Source: Macrocystis pyrifera (Eukaryota; Sar; Phaeophyceae; Laminariales; Laminariaceae). Taken from it: a stretch of 64,000 nt of DNA. The notes under the pieces are model-generated. The model had not been told where the DNA came from and made no database searches. It worked only from the letters and a program-made list of their open reading frames with translations. Below are positions 11,490 to 23,480 of the stretch, in pieces (the stretch's first letter is position 1; each line of letters begins with the position of its first letter). The stretch spans positions 372,001 through 436,000 of the forward strand of contig JASSKH010000044.1 in assembly GCA_031763025.1 (NCBI GenBank), read 5' to 3'. Both the position numbers and the translations under genes were made by a program.

Positions 11490-12079
11490 CTATACCAGGT
11501 ACTATACCGCTGTATAGTATTAATAGGTGTGCTAAAAGCGAGTATAGAGCCTGGTGCAGCAGGTATAAAATATACTAAATGTAAAGGCTTCCAACAACTA
11601 TAAGTCGGCATCATGCCAGTTAAGCGTATGAGGGATACTACTGATTTATTTACCGAAAGCTATTTGGTTTATGTAAGAACGGCATCCACGCTATATATTG
11701 TCGGAAGGCAAGCATAATAATATTTAGAGTATTTTACAAGGCTTTCCTTCGGAGTGGGTATTCCGTCGTTTCGTGTACATATAACTGCAACCAATTGGCG
11801 ACATAGCCCAAAGCCAACCACACTAAATGTATTTGTGTAAGAACCCGCGAAGGATGTAACAATCGCGTTTATTTATGAATGTAATGTGAAACGTAAGATC
11901 GGGTGACGCAAGAGTAAGAATGACATTCGTCTAATAATAGGAATAACATCTTCCATGATCAGTGTGGGGAGAGAGTGGAGTAGTGCTTGGCATGTGGATG
12001 ATATACAACATACAGACTGTTGTTTAAAGGAAGGTTTGGGACACAGGAGAGAAAGCAGCAGTGCCGGAAACGACAACGG
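11490..12079. other. Unassigned non-coding stretch
   Basis: AT-rich DNA with no supported gene. It carries one TACCAGGTA palindrome at 11,493, just after the SINE tail. Confidence 0.5.
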
Positions 12080-14400
12080 TTATGGAAATGTTGTATAGTT
12101 GCTGGGCGGCCGCAATTTCGATGTAGCCAGCATTGGATGAGACATTATATGTAAATAGTCTTCCAGGATGCTGTAGTAACGAGGCGGGAGGCCCAGAATG
12201 TGGATCTGTTCGCTGTTGAACCCGTTGGATATGTGTAGGAAGAAATAATCGTGATTTTGGGAAATGTGGGAAGCAATTTGTTTCCTTTCGTTCGTCCTGG
12301 ATGGCGACAATCTGCTTGGCGTACTGCTTCGGAATCCCGCGAAGCCCTGGAGCAGGCGAAATGGAAGGGAGTCTTTTTGCGCTTGATGATGATGTCTCCG
12401 TCTTTGATGGTGGAGTCCGTCAGGCGGCAGTTGTAGCACTTGCCACGGACCTGGTCGAAGTAAACATATTGGGTGCGCGGGGCGGGAGTGGCGTGCAGGG
12501 AATGGCGGGGGGGGGGGAAAAGGGGGGGGGGGGGCAGAGTTCATTATTTGTAATACTCTACAGTGGCACAACAGCAGTACGTAATCGCTTGCTATATGAC
12601 GGCAGCAGAAGCAGCAGAAGCAGCAACGGATCGCCACAGCGTTGGCCTCAGCAGCATAGCAACGATATGAAAAGAAGGGAGAAAAAAAGTGTGTACCCCG
12701 AGGCCGTCCGAAAAGTATTTTTGGTACCTCACTATAGACCCACCTCCGCATGCTGTACGGCAAAAACGCAGCAGCAGCATAGCAACAATACGAAATACGA
12801 GAAATAGTAGTACGTACGCAAAATGCAGGAGCAAAACGACCACAATATTTTTTTTATGTATCAAAAAAAACATTTGGGTACAAAAATGGCCAATAAGAAC
12901 AATAATCCGCGTTGGCAGCAGCGGCATAGCAACGATATGAAAATAGGGAAGAAAAAAAGTATGTACCCTGGTATGCCGCAATCGCAAAACCTACGGAATT
13001 TCATTGACGATACCGAAATATGTACACACACAAGTGCAGCATGATGTACGGCAACAACGCAGCAGCACCACAGCAGCAGCATAGCAACGATATACATGAA
13101 AATAACCAAACCAAAAACGAGAAATTGCAGTACGTACGCAAAAGGCAGGAGCAAAACGACAAAAATATGTTTTCACGTATCAACAGGAACCATTTGGGTA
13201 CAAAAACGACCAAGAAAAGCAGTAGTCCGAGTACATACGAACATTCAGCGGATATTGCGGCAGCGCATCAGCAGCAGCAGCAGCAGAAGCAGCTACGGCA
13301 TTAGCAGCAGCAGAAGCTGCAACGAATCGCCGCAGCGTTGGCAGCAGCGTTGGCAGCAGCAGCAGCAGCAGCAGCAGCATAGCAACGATATGAAAATAAG
13401 GAAGAAAAAAAGCGTGTACCCTGGTATGCCGCCATCGCAAAACCTACGGAATTGACGATCCGAAAATATGTACGCTTCGAGCATGATGCACGGCAACAAC
13501 GGAGCAGCAGTACATACAGCAGCAGCAAGCGCACAGGAGCAGAGGTGCACAGCACGGCAACAACGCAGCAGCACTACAGCAGCAGTGCACAGGAGAAGCA
13601 GGTGCACAGCAGCAGCAGCAGCACTCATGTCGTGGCGCTGACAGCAGCAGCGGCAGCGGCAGCCGAAAACGAGCAAAATGAGCATGTGGGGTCACCCAAA
13701 CATGTCCACACAGAAATCGTGTGCATGCACCGAAAATGCACCACAGTAGCAGCAGCACTCACGTCGTTCGGTGCAGCGGTGACGGCGACAGCTGAATCCT
13801 CCGTTCCTTCGTTCACGTCCCTCAAACAGTTGTGCATGTGCGCGTTCGCGTGCACTGTGTGTAAGAGGAGCCGACGCAACGCACGAAGGGGAAAGAACGA
13901 GCATGGATGAGTAAAAAAATAAATAAACGCTTTGACGTCAGTTTGTATGCAAAACGGCAATTGAAAACCCCAAAAAAACGTACTGGCAACATACAGCATG
14001 CACAATAGACATAAGACACTCACCACTGTCAGCAGTCTCGAGGGAGTACGAGACAGACCCTTCCTTGATCGGGCGAGCACAGAACTCGCAGTCGGTTGCC
14101 CTTTCAGGATGATCCCGCCACCACGCACGTGAGATCCTTGCAGGTGGCGAAGGCCACGTTTTTGCCACCAGGCGCGGAGTTCTTGACCAAGTGTTGGTCC
14201 GTGCACTGGTCGCAAACAACAGCCGGCACCAGGTCGGTCTTTGTCGTTGCCGCTCTCTTGCCAGAGGGCGAGGACCGCGCGCCTCTCGACGAGGGGGAGG
14301 TGGACTTAGGGGGCGTGGCGAAGGGAGAGGCGGGGGTTGCAGCACCAGCAGGTTCGCCACCGACAGCAGCAGCTTGGCCGCCGACAGCTGCACCTATCTA
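12080..14400 (-). pseudogene. Decayed or unresolved gene with CxxC zinc-type motifs
   Basis: Two minus-strand blocks look coding. Upstream block (14,400-14,024): a Pro/Ser/Thr-rich stretch, then VVCDQC and ATCKDLTC, then in a second frame TDCEFCARPIKEGSVSYSLE, ending at a good splice donor (GTGAGT at 14,023). Downstream block (12,450-12,080): VRGKCYNCRLTDSTIKDGD then KRKKTPFHFAC, later GFNSEQIHILGLPPRYYSIL in another frame. The repeated C-x2-C...I-K-[ED]-G pattern resembles PARP-type or treble-clef zinc fingers, but I cannot name a family. The coding signal changes frame in both blocks and the splice phases do not fit directly. Either small exons are missed or it is a pseudogene. The CAG-rich tandem repeat lies in the gap. 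Confidence 0.3.
12595..13520. repeat. CAG-rich complex tandem repeat
   Basis: A mosaic unit of roughly 270-450 bp recurs about three times. Landmarks are CATAGCAACGATATGAAAA (12,657, 12,924, 13,378), GAAGAAAAAAAG and CATTTGGGTACAAAAA (12,869, 13,190). Between them lie (CAG)n or (GCA)n runs of differing length, the longest near 13,262-13,380. The runs create Ser-, Gln- and Ala-rich frames on plus and Cys/Leu-rich frames on minus that are not genes. CAG richness continues to about 13,780. Confidence 0.7.
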
Positions 14401-15215
14401 TGCCGTTCGTCGAAGGCGAGACGCCTCTTTTAGGCGCCGTGCGAAGAGCTGTCTATTGGTTGGCAGTTTGCGGAGGAAGAAAGAAGAGAGGTTGTTTGGC
14501 TTTTCGGCCGTTTCAAAGAAGGAAGAAAGGTTGTTTGGCTGTTCGGCTGTTTCAAAGAAGAAGGGCTGTTTGCGAAGAGCTGTCTATCAGTCGGTCTGTC
14601 TGCCAAGAGCTAGCAAGTGACAACGGCCTCAAAAATCGTAATTATAGTTGTATTTTTACATACTGCTGTGATGCTACTTTTTACTGCTCTTCTCGCAGGC
14701 TACTATGTGTGCATCATCACCCACCTTTCGTCCCAGCGTGTGCTCGAAAACGTTATACGAGTATTACATACGGTTCGCCCTATAATTACTGACGCTGGAT
14801 ACTATACGTTTGACCATTGAAATATGTGCTTACCAGCAGTGCAACATCAGCATTACACCCCAACCCAAGAACGTCCTTTTGGCTACTGTGTGGCCTCAAA
14901 GGAAGCTGAAATCGTGACTGTTATTCCATATCTATCATATATCGTATGTTGTGTGATATGATATGATGATATGATACATCATATCAGCTCTATTTTTTGT
15001 GATATAGAAAAATTATATTATATCACATATCGTATAATATATCACTTTTTTGTGATGTGATAATGACCTCTAATTGGTACATGGTAAGCAGTCTCCCAAA
15101 CCAATAGCCCGCACATTTCAGAATATCAGTGCATACGATCTATCTTGTTTCGTGCACCGTTTTTTTTTATGCAGTATGAGTTAGTTCTGAACCCACACAA
15201 CAATGTCATGTCCTG
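14401..15215. other. Unassigned stretch with a small hydrophobic frame and AT repeats
   Basis: At 14,617-14,820 a frame encodes a hydrophobic segment (IVIIVVFLHTAVMLLFTALL), but it opens at GTG and has no known relative, so it is unsupported. From 14,930 to 15,062 there is ATATGATATC-type low complexity with many short palindromes. Confidence 0.45.
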
Positions 15216-15326
15216 CTATTACGGGGGTCCATAGTTAACAGGACCTATGGTATACATAAAAACCTATATATTTGCCTATTTTTACTAACCAAATTTGGTC
15301 CCGTTAACTACGGACCCCCGTAATAG
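15216..15326. mobile_element. MITE family A, best-preserved copy
   Basis: The 30-bp terminal inverted repeats (15,216-15,245 and 15,297-15,326) differ at only about two bases. The core is CTATTACGGGGGTCC. The 51-bp interior is the reverse complement of that in the 4,857 copy. This is the clearest definition of the family ends. Confidence 0.85.
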
Positions 15327-15469
15327 TAGGCGGTATCAAAACGTCCCACGTGGACATACAATTAATTAATAAACTTGAGGTGTGCCGCCTGTTTCCGGGT
15401 GTCGTCTATGCCTTGGACAATAGACCTCTAAAAACACTATTTCCCTTACAAGAGAGAGCCACGAAGTTG

Positions 15470-16080
15470 TCTATAAATTATAATTGTCCGGGCAGCAAGT
15501 GACGTCACAGACTGTCTAGAAATTAAATGGAAGTTGCTTAGACAATTGATCTTGGGTACTGCTTGTTGACTGGTACTGCTGTCTAACAATTGGAAACATC
15601 CGGAAAAAACAATTTTGCAGACTCTCTATCAATTTAAATTGTTCCGACAATCAATTTCAGATACTGCTGTCCATTAATTGGAATTACCTTAATAGTTGAT
15701 GTTTGATGCTTAGTTGGAAGACCGAGTGGCCAGACAAATGACCTCGGAGACTGCCTACTGATTTTATAAGGAACTAAGAAAGCACGTCAGCTGTGAGTTC
15801 AACCGATCGGCAGATCGATCGATACTCAACTTTGCAAGCTGCGTGCTGATTGAAATTGTGTTGTCAAATGATTCAACAGCCTGCTTATTTATTGGATTGG
15901 CTTCAACATATCATTTCGAGCGATTATAATGAATTGGACTTGTCGTGGCAACTGCTTCGGGACACCGTCTGTTAGTGGACATTGTCCGGACAATTGGTTT
16001 CGGAAGCGATCCACAAATTGTACTAGTGATGAAAATCGTGTTGAAGATGGCTCTTATATTGTTTAAAACATGGCAGCTAC
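15470..16080. repeat. CAATTG-centred degenerate minisatellite (left array)
   Basis: Repeated phrases such as TAGACAATTG, TACTGCTGTC and AATTGGAA recur at irregular spacing of about 50-75 bp, diverging toward the right. The reverse complement of one unit (AATTCCAATTAATGGACAGC) matches the array at 23,165, so the two arrays are in opposite orientation. Confidence 0.55.
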
Positions 16081-16239
16081 TTCTAAAATACTACAAGAGT
16101 TGATTTGGTCGGTACACAACAATACCACGCTAGTATTGCCTCTACAACAGGTTCGGGGAGTCTCCTGTATACCCAATCATTTACAAGGTGCTTTATAGAG
16201 CTATATTACGAGTAGTATCAAAGCGATGGGGAGTGATTA

Positions 16240-16518
16240 TATTGATTGTGCTCAGAAACACGACGGAGACGTTACATCTAACATTAGGGAGTTCCATATA
16301 TTGATACGGGATTATCGGAGAGGGATATTTAGTCGGATATTCGGGGGATAAACGGGAGGTTTATTCCCGCGTCCTGTTGAATAATAACCTGCATACGATG
16401 CATGTACTGTCACTCGACAGCTCGGATATAATATAAGAGGAGTTCCGTGTTACTGTCTGCAGTCAACCACACGCGTTCCCGTGCCAGCTGCGCCTATACC
16501 TTGAGAGATCAATCAACA
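16240..16518 (+). repeat. Copia 5' LTR
   Basis: Matches the repeat at 22,822-23,099 along its length. It begins near TATTGATTG and ends CAATCAACA; these ends are imperfect inverted repeats of each other, as in LTRs. AATATAAGAGGAG near 16,430 could be the promoter region. Confidence 0.85.
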
Positions 16519-17663
16519 CACTAGTGTGTCCGGTGATCTTTTATTGGCAAGCGTAGCCAAGGCCAACCTAGAGATGTGGGAACCTTCTTCATCATGCCTA
16601 GTTTCGAGGATGTGCCCAGTCAAGAAGCCAGCGTGGAGAGGTAATAGATTATACAAGAGACGAGGAAGAAAATAGAGGTCCTGGAAAGGACTATGGAGGA
16701 GCAGAGACTGCGCGCCGAGAGGGACGCGCGAGGAGCAGGAACGGAAGGGGGGGGCAGTGGGGGGACGAGAGAAGAAGGAACTGCTTGAAGACAACAAGGA
16801 GCGTCGACTGTGGCGACACCTGGGCTGGAGGCCCAATCAGGCATGCCATTACCTTCTTTGCACCGCCCAACTTTGTCTCAGTCGAGACCCCCGGCGCTCG
16901 AGAATGCAGAGGCCTACTTTAGCATGTGGCGTAGCATGTTCTTGGTATACCTATCATCGTTTGGGTGCTTGCATGTACTCAGTAGCACAGCAAACCCAGT
17001 TCTGGTAAGCGACATGAGGGTATCGCCGGAGGAACTAGCCTCCAGACACCCCCCCCAGGAGATTAGGGACGCGCGATTGGTGTATGGATTGATGATGGAG
17101 GCCATGACAGGATACGATGTGGCAGAGTTTAGGATGCAGAAGGCAATGTCTCCGTGTGGTGCTTGCAAGGAGTTGGAGGACTATTACATACCTAAGACGA
17201 TAGCAGCAACACATAGATTAAAGGGAAAGTTTGATACTATCCGAATGGCTGAGGACGAGAACCCCTTGCTGTTCCTAGGAAGGGTGGACAAGGCAGCAGA
17301 TGAATTGGCGATGTTGGGATGTGGTAAGAGTGCAGAGGAAGTGAACCGTCACATAGTTACCAACCTCTCATCTTTGTATACTATTCAAAGCAAGTCAATT
17401 ATTTCCCGCCCTTCCATCCCCCGTTCCGAGATCGATGAGATCATCCGTGACACGTATTCAAACGACAAGGTAGAGAAGGAGATGGTTTCTAGGGCGTTGG
17501 GCGTGCAGGGAGTGGTAGCTCAGCATGCCTTGTACACCGGAGTTGCGCAGCCTTCCGGTGGCGGAGGTGCGGGTCCAGGAGGGGGAAGGAGGAACAGGAG
17601 AGGCGGGAGGTCCAAGGATGGGCAGCAGCAGCAGCAGCAACAGCAGTAGCAGCTCCAGCGACA

Positions 17664-19180
17664 GTTAGGCATGGGAATGGGTTCGTTTTAGACGTAAAAA
17701 ATTGTCCAGTCTATTCCAGAATCCGTTCAAAAAAAGTCGAAAGAACATTTTTTTTAAATAGTCTCCCGCCACCCTATTTACTTGGTTTTAGACTACATTC
17801 ACGTGTAGCACGAGAACCTGATTACTCGACCAGGGAAACGAATTGGATGATAAAGATCGACAGACACCTCCCATCGATGGAGAATGATCCACTGATTGGT
17901 TGTGTTTTGATCTGCAGGTTTTTGCTCCGCTAAGTGTTTATGAAAATACGCGGGAAAACTCGTTTTTTTTAGGTTGTATTCGTATCTTTCTGTCTATTTG
18001 ACTATACTCGAAATCTAAACCAGTCAATCGATGCGGAATGACTTTGCGCACACAGCAGTGCAATCCGCACCTGAATCCGACAAGAAGCCGACATGAAATC
18101 TGTTGCACGAGTTGACCCTCTTTTGAAGAGTCAATTGTTGACGGCAAATTCGACAAACAATATCCCGAGATAAAAACAAAGGACGTCCAGTCTTCATGGT
18201 ATCGGGCAAACGGTGCCAGACATGAAAGCGGCCGCACGCCGAGCGATCGCCATCACACCCGGTGTCATCGCAGCAGCGAAGACCATCTGTGATCGGGCCT
18301 TGATGCAGCAAGAAGCGAGTTACCCCTAGTGTTCAGATGCGAACGCATCACTATTGTTGTCTCACGTGAGAAAACGACGGAGTATAAATACTCTAGCGTA
18401 CCATCCTGTCCGGAAATATAGGAATAGTTTAATCATAAATGTGAAAATAAGCTGTTCTTTACATTTCCGGACAGACTGGTACGACGTACGTACGAGTACA
18501 TAAAGCAGCAACATGCAGATTCCAGGCGCGTGGTGAATGCAGCCTTGGCCGCAAGGCTCAAGCCAAGCTGCACACACAACAACAACTTGCCCGTGAGCTA
18601 GAAGTGGGGCGCGCTGCCACGGAGGTGCAGGCAGCGCCGTCGAACTCCCGATCTCGGCAAAGTGTAGTATAGCAACACGCAGCCGAGTGTCGATGCTCTG
18701 TGTGTAGGTACGAGGTAGGTTCTTCTTGTTTACTTGTTAACAGCTGTAAAACAGGACCGCATGCTGCGACTTGATCTGCACAAGATGTGTTTCACAGGGG
18801 GGGGCAGCTTTCTCGTGCTGCCGGTCGCCAATCCTAAGGCCTCCCCAGGAACGTGCGATTCCTTCACGCTCGCGCGTCCGTGTCTACGCTGCAACTCCAT
18901 CCTCTGGGCTTGGTTGTGCGCTGTCCTGAAACACGTGTCGTGCAAAAAGCAAGGCTGACTTTTTGCCAACTACAGCTCAACGCCACAACATCGATGCCGG
19001 CACTGCTTTTTATTTTATTTTTGAGAGGCAGCATCATGGAACGGATTTTTTGGTTGCAAACTTGTTTTTTTCCTAATCACGGATTGGTTAATTTCCTGAA
19101 CATTTTTTTCCCCTGATAACGACCATGCGACATCCTTTGTTTTTTTTACGTACCAAAACGAATCCATTCCCATCCCTAAC
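17664..19180. mobile_element. Nested 1.5-kb element with 36-bp terminal inverted repeats
   Basis: The left end GTTAGGCATGGGAATGG followed by TTCGTTTT and ACGTAAAAAA (17,664-17,701) is repeated in inverse orientation at 19,139-19,180 with few mismatches. It interrupts the glutamine-rich linker of the Copia gag, whose Q-rich text resumes after 19,190. Minus frames inside (17,938-18,311) contain a CRICRQQL motif but no transposase I recognise, so it is probably a non-autonomous or decayed cut-and-paste transposon. The target-site duplication is not clear, partly because the site is itself a CAG repeat. Confidence 0.6.
18397..18483. repeat. Short hairpin element, family B-like
   Basis: The arms CGTACCA-TCCTGTCCGGAAAT and its near complement ATTTCCGGACAGACTGGTACG enclose a 35-40 base loop with AATAAGCTGT, a phrase shared with the loop of the 5,625 hairpin. 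Total length of 87 bp is like the other two. It sits inside the nested element, giving three levels of insertion. Confidence 0.6.
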
Positions 19181-22100
19181 AGTATCAGCTGCAGCAGCTG
19201 CCGCAGCAGCAGCAGCATCAATGGCAGCAGCAGCAGCCCCAGCAACAGCGGCAGCAGCACCGTCCCCATCAGAAACGTGGCAACCTGGGAGGAGCTTCGT
19301 CGGGGGGGATAACCGGTCCCAAATGGCGTTAGGATGCCGTGGCCTGCAGGTACCGTTGGAATGACTCAGGCCCAGACCCCTTCGGTACGGGTGGAGTAGT
19401 CCCCCCCATGGGTTGGGTACCTACCGACCCATCACCAGGGACGTTGCCGCCGATGCCCCCGCCTCCCGTAGCGACTCCGGCAGGCTGGGGTCCCTCACCG
19501 AACAACACGCCATAGAGGCGCAAGGGGCCCTGCTTCCGGTGCGACAGACCGGGCCATCACGCCGCGGAGTGCCAGGTAGCTCCCGCGCAAATGAACGTCG
19601 CTATCCCGGGTGCTGCTTCTCCTCAACCCGCCCAACAAACATACTACGGAAGTGGCTGGCTGAAGGAGACGCCCTACGGCATGTGGTGGGTACACCTCGG
19701 TCGGAGCTTTCCCGCCACAATAACCCTCCTACAGCGCTTCCTCCTCCCCTGGCCCAGCGAACAACGGCAACCCTTCGCCTACGTTCCATCCGCACCTCCT
19801 CACCGCGCAGTTTGCGCACCAAGGCAAGGCGACTGATGATTTGTTTTGGGGTAATGGGGGAGAGACGAGTGGGTGGCGGATTCGAGGGGAACCTTTCATG
19901 TAAGTACCCTTTTGGTATGGTAGACTGTACTCCCCCTCCCCCTGGTAAGAGCAGTTTGGTGGTCGTTGACATGAGATCACTGAAGATAGAGTACTTCGGC
20001 CATATTCCAATTGTGATGCACAGCTCTCAGAGTGACGTCCAACTAGGCTGATGGACGTAGCATACGTACCCGGTGTTCCCTTCAACCTTTTTTCGCTTCA
20101 TGCAGTAATGTTGAAATGCCCGGTGACACTTGATGCTCACGGAGCTCACACGTTGAATGAGCAGCTGCCCTTCGTGCTTAGGGACGCGGGTTCATACGTA
20201 GACACCACCTGAATTGTAGAGACCCCGATTGCTGCCGCTGTTTTACTCTCCTGGAAAAATGAGGAGGATTGATATTAACGACCTTCACGTTGCCCTTGTC
20301 CACTCCCATGTTGACACTCTCCGTGAGACGGCACGCCAGATCGGCATTAAGGTTTTTGGGGAGTTGGTTCCGTGTGCTGGGTGTTCTGAGGCGAAAGAGA
20401 GGAGGGTGGCGGTGCCGTGAACGACCGAGTGCCGTTCTACCAGGCCTCTGGAGCGTCTGTTCGAGGATCTGTCGGGACAACAGACTACGTCTGCTGGCCA
20501 TGCGCAGTACTTGATGATCGTCGACGACTACGGTGGCCGTGTTTCTTGAAGCGGAAGTCCGACGTCCCGAAGGTCTTCGATGGTTTCCTGGCCAACATCA
20601 ACACAAAGGATGTGCCGTCCATCGTGGAGTGCCTTCGCTCGGGCAACGGCACCGAGTTCACCAAGGCGGAGTTCGTGGAGTTGCTCAACCACCACGGTAT
20701 CCGCCGCGAGTACACACCCGTCGATTCTCCGAAGCATGACGGGGTGGTCCAGCGACGGATCGCCATGACGCTGGAGCTTGCAATGGCGTCCCGCCTGGTG
20801 GCCACCGGCCTGTTCGGCGATGCAAGGATGCCGGCGGCGCAGCCCCTACGGGCAGAGTCATGCGTGTACGCGGGCGATGTGATCAACGGCGAGGGTAGGG
20901 GATAAACCGAAAATGCACTCGGCGTACCGCAAATTCTACGGCAGACCACCGTTTGCGCGGTTGCTCCCGTTTCCGACGCCGGGCTTCCACCACGCCAGGA
21001 AGGCCCTGAAGACCGAGCCGAAGGCGGAGGCTTGCTTCTACCTCAACGGCGGCAACCACCACGGAGCTGACTGCAGCAAGACCCTGCTGATGTCTGGCCG
21101 GAGGTCGTTCCCCCGTGACGGCACTTGGGAAAATCCGAGGAAACCGTTTTTGGGGTTACTGCCTTCGGAGGAGGAGAGCTCCCCGCCGCAGCCGTCGCCG
21201 TCGCCACCGCCGCCGGGTGCGCCGGAGCTTCTGAGGGGCCCCGCCGTATGGCCCGAGCCACCGTCGCCATCTCCACTGCTGCCGCCGCAACTGCCGTCAT
21301 CACCGCCGCCGCCGTCGCTGCCGTTATCATCGCTGTCGCTGCCGCAGCAGTCACCGCAGCCACAGCTTTTGCAGCGTGCTGCGCGGGCACTGGGTTCTTA
21401 TATCCCGGACCCGGAGGAAAGCAATGTGCTGAGGGGGCGGACAAGGGAGGAGATTGCATGACACCAGGAGAGCGGTGGCGCGGTACAGAGAGGGCGGACT
21501 AGGGGGCAGACCGCACGACACCAGGAGGGTGGTGGCGGTGTGCACGGTGATCGGGTCAGCGGGGAAGCTGGGCGACACCCGGAAGGTGAAATGCACTGAG
21601 GGGGCGGACAAGAAAGGAGACTGTGCGGAACCACGAGGCTATGGGGCATGGGCTGCTGTCGTTGATGGCAGCGCGGGAAGGTATAGGCCATGTACTTTTC
21701 ATGTTTTCCACCACACCCCACCGCGCGAGAACCCTCCCCTTCCCACACGCCCGGCGAGCGAGCTTTCGTCGCCGATCTCGTATGCTGAAGCGTGTGTAGA
21801 CGAGTATTTGGCCATCTGGATACAGGCGATGGACAAGGAGTACCATGGACTGGCGGACACTGAGGCCGAACATGTAACACTGGCAGACACTATCAAGGAG
21901 GCAATGTTCATGCGCTACGTATGGAGGTTTATTTTTCCGGGGTTCGGGGAGAGATGCATCATGGTTTTCGAGGATGACGAGGGGGCAAGGCACCTGGCAC
22001 AAAATCCAGTGTGCACGTCGAATTCGAAGCACATCGACGTACGACACCACTTCATGCGGGAGCTTATTTTTAAGGGGGAGTTTGTAATCACCCATGTAGA

Positions 22101-22821
22101 GTCGTTGAAACAGCAGGTAGAGTCGAAGAAACAACAACGCGGTGTTTCGTTACTACCGGGATTTTCTGATGAATATTTGACACGGGGTTTCCGAGATAGA
22201 AGGTTTTATGTTATTTTAGAGTGAAGGATTAGTCTAAACTACGTGTAAATCCAAAGATGCTGTAGTTTTCCCCTGGCTAATTCCGAGGATGATACCATTT
22301 CGTTCCTGGTGATGGATTTCGAGAGTTGTTGGTGTTTTCGAGTAGTTTCAACGTCAAGTAAAATTCAAGTGAAGGAATGTATGCTATGTCGCATTACCGT
22401 CGCGATCTGTGTATCTATAGCGGGAGTAGGGGACAAGGGGAGACTCTTGTCCGGGGGAACGGGGTTCATTGCGATTTTCTGGCATTTATTTTCTTGGCTT
22501 AATGTGTGACTACAGTGATATTTTATATGATTTGCATTAACTCCTCATGAAATAGAGGGAGAGGTTTTGGATAAGGTTGAAGAGAGACTATGAAGCACCT
22601 GGGGGCGTGTGTGGTCCATAGTAAATGTTATCTGAGTTGGAAGATTTATATAGTATTTTTGAAATTGAGAGTTTGATTTTTGGTTCTGAGTGAAATTATG
22701 TTTCTGAAGTTCATATGAGTTGGTCATAATATTGAGATGTTTCCACCCAGCGGAGTCGTACATTGTAATGTACAGGGCTGGGGGGATATTAAAGTATGGT
22801 CGCGTTTAATGAGCAGGGGGG

Positions 22822-23099
22822 AATTAATTGCGCTCAGAAACACGACGGAGAAGTTACATCTATTACTAGGGACTTCCATATATTGATACAGGATTATAGG
22901 AGAGGGATATTTAGTCGGATATTCGGGAGGATAAACGGGAGGTTTATTCACGCGTCCTGTTGGATAGTAACCTGCATACGATGCATGTGCTGTCACTCCA
23001 CAGCTCGGATATAATATAAGAGGAGTTCCGTGTTACTGTCTGGAGTCAACCACGCGTTCCCGTGCCAGCTGCGCCTATACCTTTAGAGATCAATCAACA
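22822..23099 (+). repeat. Copia 3' LTR
   Basis: Partner of the repeat at 16,240-16,518. It is preceded directly by a purine run (22,811-22,821) in the position of a polypurine tract and ends CAATCAACA at 23,099. Confidence 0.85.
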
Positions 23100-23164
23100 G
23101 TGTATCAATACATAGGTACAAGGCCATGACATTCCGGGACATTCCTTGAGCAATATATTTCTTG

Positions 23165-23480
23165 ACTGGCGTTCGAAATGAATTGCTTGGACAAATCCAA
23201 CTATTCTCCAATCGCCAATATCCGTTTGGAAAATCTCAACCAATTCCTAGCACCCTAAAACATATGTTTGGACAATTCCAATTATTAAACAGCAGCCGAA
23301 ATCAATTGCTCAGACAAATCCATTTAATACTAGAGTTCCCTAATCAATTGTCTGGACATTTTCACTTTGTGGACAACACCCGAAATCAATTGTCGAAACA
23401 TTTTTATTTCTTGGACCAGCACTCGAAATCGATTTCAGTCTCCGCGATCCATTTGTTTAGACAATTGGCGGCACGGCCGT
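23165..23480. repeat. CAATTG-centred degenerate minisatellite (right array)
   Basis: Units of about 50-55 bp carry CGAAATCAATTGTC, GGACAATTCC and TTTGGACA-like phrases, about six times. They match the reverse complement of the array at 15,470-16,080. The array begins just after the Copia 3' LTR. Confidence 0.65.

Larger units (their letters stand above)
16240..23099 (+). mobile_element. Ty1/Copia LTR retrotransposon, fossil
   Basis: Two LTRs of about 279 bp bound the element and are about 93% identical by eye, which implies a fairly old insertion. The parts occur in Copia order: Gag with a UBN2-like core (about 16,810-17,650), a CCHC zinc knuckle CFRCDRPGHHAAEC (near 19,530), protease-region remains (near 20,050), a GAG-pre-integrase region (near 20,280-20,400), an integrase core (near 20,430-20,880) and the RNase H end (near 21,850-22,120). 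A purine run GAGCAGGGGGG precedes the 3' LTR. The element is broken in many places (well over five) and not all expected domains are recognisable. A separate 1.5-kb element is inserted in the glutamine-rich part of gag. I could not find a target-site duplication. Confidence 0.85.

Noticed and set aside
13293-13758. Cys/Leu-, Ser- and Ala-rich open frames on both strands
   Set aside because: They are translations of (CAG)n/(GCA)n runs in different frames and carry no domain.
14617-14820. Small membrane protein gene
   Set aside because: The frame opens at GTG, is short and has no support beyond hydrophobicity.
16230-23105. Target-site duplication of the Copia element
   Set aside because: The five bases beside each LTR do not match for any nearby choice of ends.
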